Shown here: one piece after another, positions 54,101-61,985 of the stretch
Position numbering within the stretch: the first letter of the stretch is position 1
Layout of the letters: every line of letters starts with the position of its first letter
Assembly: GCF_005869225.1 (NCBI RefSeq)
Contig: NZ_SWFP01000001.1
Coordinates: 1,054,001-1,118,000, forward strand
DNA: 64,000 nt
Source: Dyadobacter bucti
GTDB lineage: Bacteria; Bacteroidota; Bacteroidia; Cytophagales; Spirosomataceae
Reading direction: 5' to 3'
Made by a program: the position numbers and the translations under genes
Notes under the pieces: generated by a model
The model's input: the letters and a program-made list of their open reading frames with translations, nothing else
Told to the model about the DNA's origin: nothing
Database searches by the model: none

Positions 54101-54949
54101 ATCCTGATACACGGTGCCTCGGACGTTTTGCCCAAAAATGACTTCCTGATACGCCCCGGCGCATTGAATGTCCGCGTATTGCCTCCAGTTAATTTCAGTG
54201 ATCCCAAATGGGGAACCGAGCTCCGGGATAAAACCAAAAATGTGTCCGCGTATTTTAAGAATGCCTTTGCTGCCTACAAAGATGAAATGGAGGACGTTAC
54301 CTACCTGAAACATAAAATTTTCACAAACTACGTATTCAAAGGCCCGGTACTGGAATGGTATTTCAAAATCAAGTGGAAACTGGAAAAGGATAATTACACA
54401 TTCTACAATCAGCTGATCGGCAACAGGATGAACATACTGGATATGGGCTGCGGGTACGGGTATTTGTCATTTTTCCTGCATTATAAAAATGAAAACCGCG
54501 TGATAACCGGCATAGATTATGATGATGAAAAAATCAGTATTGCGCAGAACAGCTATAACAAAAACGGCAACCTGAAATTTATAGCCCAGGATGTGATGAC
54601 CGCCGATCCGGGCCGGCAGGACGTTATTTTTTTAAATGATATACTTCATTACTTATCCAGGGAAAAACAACTTAATTTGCTCGGACGTTGTGTGCAGGCA
54701 CTGAACCCTGGCGGCATTTTATTTATCCGCGACGGGATCACCGACAGCGTTGAAAAGCACCAGAAAACCCAGACAACCGAGGCTTTGTCGACCGGCCTGT
54801 TTTCCTTTAATAAGAAAGAAGAAGAATTTTATTTCTTTTCATCCGGAGACATCAGGGCGTTCGCTGCGCAAAACAGGCTGGGCATTGAAATGCGGGAGCA
54901 TTCAGACAGCACATCCAATGTTCTCTTCATTTTAAGAAAGGATTATTAA
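51113..54949 (+). CDS. Three-domain fusion: MMPL exporter, PlsC acyltransferase, SAM methyltransferase
   Basis: The 1278-residue protein combines parts that are often separate in pigment clusters. Residues 1-820 are an RND/MMPL-like exporter with 12 membrane helices in two halves and two periplasmic loops; sterol-sensing-like helices carry TGAVIFGILLDYAFHFF. Residues about 870-1070 are a PlsC acyltransferase with the H-x4-D motif NHTSFLD (898-904) and FPEGTR (965-970). Residues about 1095-1278 are a class I methyltransferase with LDMGCGYGY (motif I near 1109-1117). It probably moves the polyene, or its lipid form, across the inner membrane while acylating and methylating it. Confidence 0.93.
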   Translation: MIGDLLLRLNKVLTSHKSIFFIALILLVSVLFYGISRLTVTESIFATLPKGKSFEEFNRLIENKNIINQIVFSVQTDPEISTDDARELAENFTDSLNRYTNGYIKNIQAERPGIQEDVYQYTFAHFPELIDSSYYPHIASKIRPDSIRNAVSSVYNQLLTPGGTFLKQFILNDPLGLTGKFFGELNTNNNSNGMVLDDGIMFSADRKQIIIFASTSYDSGNSGENVELYNRMESFREKWNKTNRHHPFTYFGTFEIAARNAIQVKHDSYKTAIIAAIAILCILIFYYRKFLIPLYIILPGIFGGIFALGLVGFLRPEVSGISLATGAVIFGILLDYAFHFFTHLRHTGSISTAIKEVSAPLLTGSFTTIMAFSALHFANSVVLQDFGLFASLSLLGAALFTLIALPVILSAVSFDYKKIPAGYSFLKIPPIPSRLRNMILVLIGILTVVLLYFSRYTEFDSGFENLSVQDNDLQKREEALTGIDPKTEKRIYIFAADPVRAKAEQSNYQVYQELVQLKKQGKIHDFVSSGSFLVPENIRRQREQRWNQFWNAETKRATYNSLDGSASTTGFSPSAFRDFKDWVALKYKSPIGRDTLFDELGISNLIDSKPSETKFITTLIADQQELSGVKTQLRAIPGVAIFDRGELAGELLSLVRDDFNYILLASALVVFLTLLIVYGRIELTLLSFLPMVISWIWILGIAAILGIKFNFVNVVITTFIFGLGDDFSIFVTDGLLSKYKYAKDSLHSYQSAITLSAATTIIGTGVLIFAEHPAIHSIALISVLGVVCILFISFVFQPVFFDFFVQNRIARKKAPVTLLPFLISINSFTYFLSGCLFLHSKLVTILLLPIPRKRKKAMINGSLSFYAKTVIYSGPHVKKNFSGLENLNTEKPVIYIANHTSFLDILLAIMLTPKIVLMVKGWVYNSPFFGPIIRFAGYIYTDDGPEENVRKLRALVADGYSLLIFPEGTRSEDGKIGRFHKGAFHLAEQLDLDIQPILIHGASDVLPKNDFLIRPGALNVRVLPPVNFSDPKWGTELRDKTKNVSAYFKNAFAAYKDEMEDVTYLKHKIFTNYVFKGPVLEWYFKIKWKLEKDNYTFYNQLIGNRMNILDMGCGYGYLSFFLHYKNENRVITGIDYDDEKISIAQNSYNKNGNLKFIAQDVMTADPGRQDVIFLNDILHYLSREKQLNLLGRCVQALNPGGILFIRDGITDSVEKHQKTQTTEALSTGLFSFNKKEEEFYFFSSGDIRAFAAQNRLGIEMREHSDSTSNVLFILRKDY

Positions 54950-54987
54950 CCGGACCAAACGAATTTAACTTTACACTTCACCATCGG

Positions 54988-56517
54988 ATGCAGACTAGCC
55001 CCGGGAAAGAATACGACTTTGTGATCATAGGGAGCGGTCTCGGCGGATTGGCTTGTGCGAATATTCTTGCATCGGAGGGATTCAGCGTGGTCGTTCTTGA
55101 AAAAAACCACCAGATCGGCGGCCACCTTCAGGTGTACAGCCGGGATAAAAGTATCTATGATACGGGCGTACATTATGTAGGCAGCCTGAACGAAGGAGAG
55201 AACCTTTTTCAGTTCTTCAGATACTTTGGTATTCTCGACAAACTCAAAATCAAGAAAATGGATGAAGACAGGTTTGATGTCATCCGTTTCGATGATGGTT
55301 GCGAATACAATTACGCCCAGGGTTTCGACAATTTCAAGAGTACATTGTTAACCTATTTTCCAGAGGAAGAGGCCGCAATCGAAACATATTGCGCGAAAAT
55401 CCTTGAAATCTGCAATAAATTCCCTCTATACAATCTGAAAGTTTCGGGTGAAGATTATCAGATGGACGGGGATGTGACAGGAATAAATGCGCATGACTAC
55501 ATTGCGTCTTTGACCGAAAATATCAGGCTGAGAAACGTTTTGGCCGGGTCAAACCTGTTGTACGCAGGTGTGAAAGAGAAAACGCCTTTTTACGTACATG
55601 CCCTGATCATGAAAAGCTATTTGTCGGGTGCTTATAAATTCATCGATGGCGGTTCTCAGATCGCGATCCAGATGAGCAGGACGATACGCCAACACGGAGG
55701 AAAGATCTTCAAGCATAAAAAAGTTGTTTCAGCGCATTACAATGATGCGGGAGAAATAACAGACGTTGTCCTGGAAAACGGTGAGACAGTGAAAGGAAAA
55801 CAGTTCATTTCCAACGTACATCCTTCCGTAACGATAGATATATTTGGTCATGAACGCTTTCTGAATGTTTACAAAAACAGGATCCAGTCGCTCGAAAACA
55901 GCATTTCGACCTTTCTGGTACATGTCTCCTTTCACGAAAATACTTTTGAATACCTCAATTACAATATATATCAGCATCACAACGACGATGTATGGAGCGG
56001 TATAGATTATGAGCAAGAAAGCTGGCCGCAAACTTATTTTATCTGCACGCCCTACATTTCCAGGACCGGGAAATACGCTGATTCCATGTCAATCATGACA
56101 TACATGAATGCTGAAGAGACAGCCCAATGGAGCAGCTCCTTTAAAACTGTCGCCGAACCGGGAAAGCGGGAGGCTGATTATGAGCAATTTAAAATAGAAA
56201 AAGAAGCCAGGGTCATCAAACGGCTTGAAGAAGTTTTTCCGGGAATTTCTGAAAAAATCAAAATGGTCCACAGTGCCACTCCCCTTACATTCAGGGATTA
56301 TATCGGCAACAGGGACGGTTCTTTGTATGGAGTGATGAAAAACTCCAATTCACCCGCCAGGACCCAGATCAATACCAAAACCAGAATCCCTAATCTGCAC
56401 CTGACGGGCCAGAATATTTCCCTGCATGGGATTTTAGGAGTTACGGTCAGTGCTTTCATTACGTGCTTTTCCTTTGTAGATAAAGATAAACTCGTCCAAA
56501 AAGTTAAAAATGCCTGA
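54988..56517 (+). CDS. Phytoene-desaturase/retinol-saturase-like FAD oxidoreductase
   Basis: The 509-residue flavoprotein begins with the dinucleotide fold IIGSGLGGLACANILA (13-28) and the acid of LEKNHQIGGH (37-46). It matches the CrtISO/RetSat branch of phytoene-desaturase-like proteins, with TGVHYVGSL near 63-71 and a C-terminal FAD motif TGQNISLHGILGVT. It could desaturate, isomerise or hydroxylate the polyene. It follows the exporter fusion by 38 bases and is followed by the halogenase-like gene after 2 bases, so all three share a transcript. Confidence 0.87.
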   Translation: MQTSPGKEYDFVIIGSGLGGLACANILASEGFSVVVLEKNHQIGGHLQVYSRDKSIYDTGVHYVGSLNEGENLFQFFRYFGILDKLKIKKMDEDRFDVIRFDDGCEYNYAQGFDNFKSTLLTYFPEEEAAIETYCAKILEICNKFPLYNLKVSGEDYQMDGDVTGINAHDYIASLTENIRLRNVLAGSNLLYAGVKEKTPFYVHALIMKSYLSGAYKFIDGGSQIAIQMSRTIRQHGGKIFKHKKVVSAHYNDAGEITDVVLENGETVKGKQFISNVHPSVTIDIFGHERFLNVYKNRIQSLENSISTFLVHVSFHENTFEYLNYNIYQHHNDDVWSGIDYEQESWPQTYFICTPYISRTGKYADSMSIMTYMNAEETAQWSSSFKTVAEPGKREADYEQFKIEKEARVIKRLEEVFPGISEKIKMVHSATPLTFRDYIGNRDGSLYGVMKNSNSPARTQINTKTRIPNLHLTGQNISLHGILGVTVSAFITCFSFVDKDKLVQKVKNA

Positions 56518-56519
56518 TC

Positions 56520-57758
56520 ATGAAAAAAGTTGATGTTGTAGTCATTGGTGCCGGACCAGCCGGAACAGTTGCAGCTTCTTATTTAAAAAAACAGGGTTAT
56601 GATGTAACTATACTTGAAAAAGAGAAATTTCCGCGCTTCCAGATCGGCGAAAGCCTTTTGCCCTGCTGTATGGAGCACCTGGAAGAAGCAGGTTTGCTGG
56701 AAGCGGTAAAAGCCAGGAATTTTCAGAAAAAAACCGGCGCCGCCTTTATGCGCGGAGAAAAAAGATGTGAGTTCTTCTTTTCAGAGCAATTTACCGATGG
56801 CTGGGCCTGGACCTGGCAGGTAAAACGCGCGGATTTTGACAGTACCCTCGCCGAGGCTACCCGGGCCAAAGGCGTTGAAGTTAATTTTGAATGTGAAGTT
56901 TTGAGTGTAACATGCAGCGCAACCGTACAGACACTCGAGTACAAAAGCGCCGATGGAAATATCCACAACATAGAAGCCCGGTTTATCATCGACAGCAGCG
57001 GTTATGGCCGCGTACTGCCGAGGCTATTCGATCTGAGCAAGCCTTCCTCATTTACGCCGAGAGGAGCGATTTTCTCTCACCTGGAAGATATTAACCGTAC
57101 CGAAGAAGCCAGCAACAACATATTTGTCCACTCTTTTGACAACAACCGGTCGTGGATCTGGGCGATCCCATTTTCCGACGGGTTGACTTCCGTGGGAATT
57201 GTCGGGGATAAGGAAAAAATCATCGAACTCGCTGAAAACGACGGGGAGCAATATAAAACTTTCATCCGCGAGTTTGAGGATTTAAACGGGCGTTTTAAAA
57301 ATTCAGAGCTAAAATTCGAACCGCGCCATATTTTGGGTTATTCCATTGGTGTCAAAAAGATGTTCGGCGAAGGATTTGTCCTTTCGGGTAATAGTACCGA
57401 ATTCCTGGATCCGATCTTTTCATCAGGTGTGACATTCGCCACGGCATCGGGGTTATTATCGGCCAAAATGACCCAAAAACACTTGCAAGGTGAAATTGTG
57501 AATTGGCAAAAGGACTATGAGGAAGTAGTTCAAGGAGGAATTAATGTCTTCAGAAGCTATGTATCGGGCTGGTACACCGGCGACTTTCAAACGATTGTCT
57601 TCGCAAAAGAGATTGATATGGAAATTAAAAACCAGATCTGTTCAGTACTTGCGGGCTATGTCTGGGATCAGTCAAATCCATTTGTAAAAAAGCACGATAC
57701 CATTCTACCAACACTTGCCAAAGTCATCAAAATGAAAGAAAGCCGTGGGGCCGAATGA
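56520..57758 (+). CDS. Flavin-dependent halogenase-like monooxygenase
   Basis: The 412-residue flavoprotein has the FAD motif GAGPAGTVAA (10-19) and GESLLP (43-48). It shows three marks of flavin-dependent halogenases: a Lys in the KKTGAAFMRG segment (70-79) where the catalytic Lys of phenolic and pyrrole halogenases sits, the W-x-W-x-I-P motif WIWAIP (212-217), and F-x2-P-x2-S-x-G as FLDPIFSSG (295-303). Some hydroxylases of the superfamily share the first two. It may chlorinate or hydroxylate the aryl head of the pigment. It ends eight bases before a convergent ketosynthase-like gene. Confidence 0.83.
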   Translation: MKKVDVVVIGAGPAGTVAASYLKKQGYDVTILEKEKFPRFQIGESLLPCCMEHLEEAGLLEAVKARNFQKKTGAAFMRGEKRCEFFFSEQFTDGWAWTWQVKRADFDSTLAEATRAKGVEVNFECEVLSVTCSATVQTLEYKSADGNIHNIEARFIIDSSGYGRVLPRLFDLSKPSSFTPRGAIFSHLEDINRTEEASNNIFVHSFDNNRSWIWAIPFSDGLTSVGIVGDKEKIIELAENDGEQYKTFIREFEDLNGRFKNSELKFEPRHILGYSIGVKKMFGEGFVLSGNSTEFLDPIFSSGVTFATASGLLSAKMTQKHLQGEIVNWQKDYEEVVQGGINVFRSYVSGWYTGDFQTIVFAKEIDMEIKNQICSVLAGYVWDQSNPFVKKHDTILPTLAKVIKMKESRGAE

Positions 57759-57765
57759 TAGGAGA

Positions 57766-58806
57766 TTAGGCCCCCAAAAGGATAAAACCGTGCTGCGTTC
57801 CCTGGTAATGGTTATAGATCAGGACGTTTTTCGTCTCTCTTGAAGACAAAGCATACTTACACTGCTCAGGCATCTCTTTGCCTGACAGTGCCTGAACTCC
57901 CATCCAGGTAGCAAAAGCAGACGCAGTAGGATAATCCCCCACCAGGTTTTTAAATGTGTAAATCCGGCTTTCCGGGAAAAGTGCTTGTTGCAGACCTGTA
58001 TAAAAATGATCGGTACGGTTATCGCCACTTATGCCCAGGATCAATGTATCAACATCGGCAGCTGTAAGCCCGTTGCGTTCAAGAATATACCCGACGCGTT
58101 CTTCCAGTTCGTTTTTGGAAGCGTAAGTCAATTGGTCTACATCTTTGATTTCAGCCAGCGTTCTTTCACTCCTTTCCGGCTCCGCCACGAACATTGTTGA
58201 ACCTTCACCGTTCACCGAACCGGGGGTATCCAGCGTGAAAAGGTTTTCGGAGCTAACCTCACCTGCTTTAAACAATCCGTTCAGTAAATCGATATTGTGG
58301 TTATAATCCGATATCTCTTCTACGCTACCGATCAGAACCGCGTCCGGCGATTGCTCACGCAGTAGGAGCATCGCATCCAGCACAGCACATTCAAATGCAA
58401 GGCCTCTGTGAACATGTGTGGCATTATAGCCCGTCGTTTTGCTTATCAATGCCAGGTTTCCGGCAACTGCATTGGGGGTACTTTGCACAAAATTGGTTGG
58501 GGTAAGCGTCCCCTCGTTGTAGTCGACGATCTGATTCAGGAATTTAAGGCAATCTTCCAGTCCGCCGTTGGCAGTTCCAAGAATAATACCGCCGAGATCA
58601 ACACCTTGTATGATCGGAAGCCCTGCCCCGATGCCCATTCTGACAGCCTTACCCATCCTTCTCAGCAGACCTGCCGGGATAAGCTGACCATAGTTCGGTT
58701 CCGCAGCCATAAATCGGTCGCCATGATGCACATTTATCTCTCCCTCAAAAAAAGTCTCATTGTAAGTCTGCTGAGGTGATATGCAGGCTGAATTAGTTAT
58801 ATACAT
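57766..58806 (-). CDS. Ketosynthase-like protein lacking a recognisable nucleophile (paralogue B)
   Basis: The 346-residue protein is a homologue of the one at 41078: shared features are PAGLLRRMGKAVRM (near 46-59), LGTANGGLEDCLKF, TNFVQSTPNAVAGNLAL and YPTASAFATWMGVQ. At the nucleophile elbow it has RGLAFECAVLDA; the Cys there is three to four positions past the catalytic place, so activity as a condensing enzyme is doubtful. It is leftward, 33 bases after glpD and convergent with the halogenase-like gene, so it is separated from the main leftward unit. A chain-length-factor-like role is inferred. Confidence 0.78.
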   Translation of the reverse strand: MYITNSACISPQQTYNETFFEGEINVHHGDRFMAAEPNYGQLIPAGLLRRMGKAVRMGIGAGLPIIQGVDLGGIILGTANGGLEDCLKFLNQIVDYNEGTLTPTNFVQSTPNAVAGNLALISKTTGYNATHVHRGLAFECAVLDAMLLLREQSPDAVLIGSVEEISDYNHNIDLLNGLFKAGEVSSENLFTLDTPGSVNGEGSTMFVAEPERSERTLAEIKDVDQLTYASKNELEERVGYILERNGLTAADVDTLILGISGDNRTDHFYTGLQQALFPESRIYTFKNLVGDYPTASAFATWMGVQALSGKEMPEQCKYALSSRETKNVLIYNHYQGTQHGFILLGA

Positions 58807-58839
58807 TCCTAAAAATAACGAGGTAAGTTGTGCACCAAA

Positions 58840-60471
58840 TTATTCGGCATTGGCAATAAACCTGCGGATTTCAGCTGTGTAAGCCGCAATCTGACTGTTC
58901 ATCTCATGCTCACTCCAGCCAAGTTCGTCGGACATAAGATCTGCAACGATGGATGCACAATTTGATGTAGCCTTCCAGTCAGTAATTTCCAGGCGGATCC
59001 TTCGCGCCAGAAAATCCCGTGGCGTAACGGCCATTTCATTTCTCACGGCATAAATCACTTCCGCCCTGATGTAAGGGTATTCGGGATGGATCTTTTCACT
59101 CCAATGCGTGTTTTCGGCCAGAAGTTCCCCTATCCGCACGGCTCTGGACCCGTATTTAGCTGCAAGATGTTTGCAAACATCCTCCGGCAACCCGAAACTG
59201 TCTTCCAGCTCTTTCCATGAATCAGCCTGATAATTTTCACCACCGGCCAGCACATGGTCCGCAGTAGTACATGTATTGGTCCTGCCGAAAATTTCATCGG
59301 CCCGGTCAATCGTATCTTTGGCCATCAGACGATATGTCGTCCACTTACCGCCGAGCAGGCTCACCAGATTTGAAGATTCATCTGTTTCCACTTCATGGTC
59401 ACGGACGAGGCTTTTTGTGGATTTGCTCGGATCTGCTGCCAGCAACGGACGTAATCCGCCAAAACCTGCCTGTAGTTTTGTGATGTCGATTTTCTTGGCA
59501 AGATATGGATTGAGCGTATTGACCAGATAACGTTTTTCTTTCTGGTTTAAAATGGGCTCACTGAGCAGGTCATCACATTCTGTGTCCGTTGTGCCTATCA
59601 TTACTGCCCCTTCAAACGGAATGGCAAAAACAACACGTCCATCAGAAGTTTTCGGGATAAGCATTGCGTATTCACTTTTCAGGGTCGCATGAGGAAGCAC
59701 CACGTGCACACCCTTGCTCGGACGTATGCGTTCCGGCAGTTCCGGATTCGCCAGCAGACGGATCCTATCCGCAAACGGGCCCGTACAATTGATCACCAGT
59801 TTTGCTGTGATGGTAACCTCCGCTCCTGAAAGCACGTCCTTTACATTCACTCCGTAAAGTTTTCCCTCAGTATCTTTCTCAAAACCATATACATCCAGGT
59901 AATTTGCGACAACGGCCCCCGCCTCCGAAGCAGACTGCACGAGCGCAAGGCAATACCGGGCGTCATCCAGCTGACCATCGTAATAAAGAACTGCACTATG
60001 GACTTTCCAGGGGTCGAGGGCGGGCATTTTGTCAAGCACTTCGTCCTTGTTCAGCCATTTACTTTTGGGCAAAGAATCACCAGCTGCAAACGTATCGTAT
60101 ATCTGCAATCCGATTTTAAAGTAAAGACCTTCGAACCAGGAACTTACCGGTGTCAACAATGCCAACGGCCGCGCCAGATGGGGTGCATTTTTTAGTACAA
60201 TATGACGCTCTTCGAGTCCGTGACGGACCTGTTTGAGCTGGGCAAAATCAAATTTCTTAAAAGCTTGTTCAAGATATCTTACGCCTCCGTGGATCAGCTT
60301 GGTAGAACGCGAAGACGTCTCGGCTGCAAAGTCCCCTTTGTCGATTAAAGCGACCTTATAACCCCGCAATGCAGCATCCAGTGCGCAGCCGGCCCCGCTT
60401 GCTCCGGCACCTATAATACAGATATCAAAGGCTTCATTACCTAGTTTTTCAAGGGACGTGGTGCGGTTCAT
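58840..60471 (-). CDS. glpD: Aerobic glycerol-3-phosphate dehydrogenase
   Basis: The 543-residue FAD enzyme oxidises glycerol-3-phosphate to dihydroxyacetone phosphate and passes electrons to quinone at the inner membrane. The FAD fold is IIGAGASGAGCALDAALRG (18-36), followed by the family signature SSRSTKLIHGGVRYLE (54-69). LVINCTGPFADRI, GTTDTECDD and the C-terminal DAO_C domain (GELLAENTHWSEKIHPEY, YAVRNEMAVTPRDFLARR) are all present at normal length. It is upstream of and on the same strand as the ketosynthase-like gene. No glpK or glpF is adjacent. Confidence 0.96.
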   Translation of the reverse strand: MNRTTSLEKLGNEAFDICIIGAGASGAGCALDAALRGYKVALIDKGDFAAETSSRSTKLIHGGVRYLEQAFKKFDFAQLKQVRHGLEERHIVLKNAPHLARPLALLTPVSSWFEGLYFKIGLQIYDTFAAGDSLPKSKWLNKDEVLDKMPALDPWKVHSAVLYYDGQLDDARYCLALVQSASEAGAVVANYLDVYGFEKDTEGKLYGVNVKDVLSGAEVTITAKLVINCTGPFADRIRLLANPELPERIRPSKGVHVVLPHATLKSEYAMLIPKTSDGRVVFAIPFEGAVMIGTTDTECDDLLSEPILNQKEKRYLVNTLNPYLAKKIDITKLQAGFGGLRPLLAADPSKSTKSLVRDHEVETDESSNLVSLLGGKWTTYRLMAKDTIDRADEIFGRTNTCTTADHVLAGGENYQADSWKELEDSFGLPEDVCKHLAAKYGSRAVRIGELLAENTHWSEKIHPEYPYIRAEVIYAVRNEMAVTPRDFLARRIRLEITDWKATSNCASIVADLMSDELGWSEHEMNSQIAAYTAEIRRFIANAE

Positions 60472-60680
60472 TTATTAACAGGATACGTATCGGTGGTACT
60501 ACTAGCCGGCACAAAAGTACAAAGTTGATACTTAAAACCGCTCGAAGCTAAAAGGCAATTATACTACTAATAAGTTCAACTCAGACCTTGGGCACAATTT
60601 TTGTTCCTTTAAACCTGTGGGCACATCCAGATATCAGACTTACTCACTTAATTTTTTATTCATTATTAAATTTCTTTATC

Positions 60681-61142
60681 ATGGGTTTATTATCGTTTTT
60701 TAAAGGTGTTGGGGAAAAAGTATTTAAAAATGAAGAAACTACTGCAACTCCCACGCCCGAAGTCGAGCCACTGCGGGCCAGTGCTTTGCTTGCTCACGTC
60801 AAAGCGCTTAAACTCCCCTATAACAACCTGATAATCAGAACATCAGGTGACACCGTCAAGCTCGAAGGTGAGGTAGCCAAACAAGAGGATTCAGAAAAGA
60901 TAGCACTCGCTGTGGGAAATGTAGAGGGCGTTCAAGTGGTTGATAATCGGCTCTCTGTTGCCACACCAGCGCCCGAAGCTACTTATCATACTGTCGAAAA
61001 AGGCGACACACTTTCTCAAATAGCCAAAACAATTTATGGCGATATGCTGAAATACCCGCTCATATTCGAAGCCAATAAACCGATGCTCACCGATCCGGAC
61101 AAAATCTATCCGGGACAGGTGTTAAGGATACCGGCACCTTGA
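60681..61142 (+). CDS. lysM: BON-LysM protein, Kbp/YgaU-like
   Basis: The ATG at 60681 gives a 153-residue protein that lines up from end to end with E. coli YgaU/Kbp; the frame is open to 60588 but that part is unsupported. MGLLSFFKGVGEKVF begins the protein, a BON domain follows (about 30-90; TVKLEGEVAKQEDSEKI, AVGNVEGVQVVDNRL), then a LysM domain (about 100-150; HTVEKGDTLSQIAKTIYGD, EANKPMLTDPDKIYPGQVL). Kbp binds K+ in the cytoplasm in E. coli; a similar role here is inferred. It lacks a signal peptide. The terminator at 61201 ends its transcript. Confidence 0.9.
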   Translation: MGLLSFFKGVGEKVFKNEETTATPTPEVEPLRASALLAHVKALKLPYNNLIIRTSGDTVKLEGEVAKQEDSEKIALAVGNVEGVQVVDNRLSVATPAPEATYHTVEKGDTLSQIAKTIYGDMLKYPLIFEANKPMLTDPDKIYPGQVLRIPAP

Positions 61143-61200
61143 GGTGATTTGAATGATTGAATGACTGAATAAAAAAGGCCGATGGCCAAAAGCTGACAGC

Positions 61201-61256
61201 CTCGGATATAATGCAAAAAGGCAATCTTTCGATTGCCTTTTTGCATTATATCCGAG
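61201..61256. terminator. Long perfect-stem bidirectional terminator
   Basis: Bases 61201-61226 and 61231-61256 are perfectly complementary over 26 bp around a TTTC loop. The inner 12 bp (AAAAAGGCAATC / GATTGCCTTTTT) is a normal two-way terminator; the outer 14 bp (CTCGGATATAATGC) extends it. It separates the convergent lysM and ribosomal genes. Confidence 0.88.
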
Positions 61257-61263
61257 AAAACAA

Positions 61264-61710
61264 TTAATCTTCTGCTGCAATTACGTTCAGAGCGATTTTA
61301 TGTTTTACTTCTTTGTGCAAATCGATTAGCGCTGAATAAACACCAACAGATTTCACATCATCAACAGTAATTTTCTTACGGTCGATATCAAAACCTTTTG
61401 ATTTCAAAATGTCTGCAACCTGTGTATTCGTAACACGTCCGAAGATACGGCCGCTTTCACCTACTACTGTGCGGATATCGATAGTCAGATCGCCGATCGC
61501 TGCTGCGATTTCTTCTGCATCTTTCTTAAGCTTTTCTGCTTTGTGCGAAGCCTGGCGCACGTTTTCAGCAACGATTTTGCGGTTAGAGGCATTAGCCAAT
61601 AATGCAAATCCCTGAGGAATAAGGTAATTACGACCGTAACCTGCTTTCACATTTACGATATCGTTTTTATAACCTACACCTGCTATATCAGTTATTAGTA
61701 TGATTTCCAT
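61264..61710 (-). CDS. rplI: 50S ribosomal protein L9
   Basis: The 148-residue protein matches bacterial L9: N-terminal VGYKNDIVNVKAGYGRNYLIP (about 11-31) including the conserved rRNA-binding loop, a long central helix, and the C-terminal domain ending KHKIALNVIAAED. It is the last of three genes rpsF-rpsR-rplI, the standard order in many bacteria. It binds 23S rRNA at the base of the L1 stalk. Confidence 0.98.
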   Translation of the reverse strand: MEIILITDIAGVGYKNDIVNVKAGYGRNYLIPQGFALLANASNRKIVAENVRQASHKAEKLKKDAEEIAAAIGDLTIDIRTVVGESGRIFGRVTNTQVADILKSKGFDIDRKKITVDDVKSVGVYSALIDLHKEVKHKIALNVIAAED

Positions 61711-61730
61711 TGTTTGTAGCTCTGTCTATA

Positions 61731-61982
61731 TTATTTCAATTGATCAGCAACAAAAGGCAATAAAGCCAAATGACGTGCTCTTTTAATAGCCTGGGATACT
61801 TTACGCTGATATTTCAGGCTTGTTCCTGTCAGACGACGTGGCAAGATTTTTCCTTGTTCGTTTACAAGTTTCAACAAAAAGTCAGGATTCTTGTAATCGA
61901 TATATTTAATGCCTGATTTCTTAAAACGGCAATATTTCTTGCGGTTAATGTTCTTTTCAACCGGTTCGTTTACTAATGACAT
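61731..61982 (-). CDS. rpsR: 30S ribosomal protein S18
   Basis: The 83-residue basic protein matches S18: [20 protein letters not shown], the [20 protein letters not shown] segment and [10 protein letters not shown]. It pairs with S6 on the 30S platform. It lies three bases after rpsF and 20 before rplI on the same transcript. Confidence 0.98.
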   Translation of the reverse strand: MSLVNEPVEKNINRKKYCRFKKSGIKYIDYKNPDFLLKLVNEQGKILPRRLTGTSLKYQRKVSQAIKRARHLALLPFVADQLK

Positions 61983-61985
61983 AGC

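Noticed and set aside
38060..60471. Horizontal transfer of the pigment cluster
   Set aside because: No integrase, tRNA junction, direct repeats or visible shift in base use was seen at its edges; such clusters are common in the lineage.
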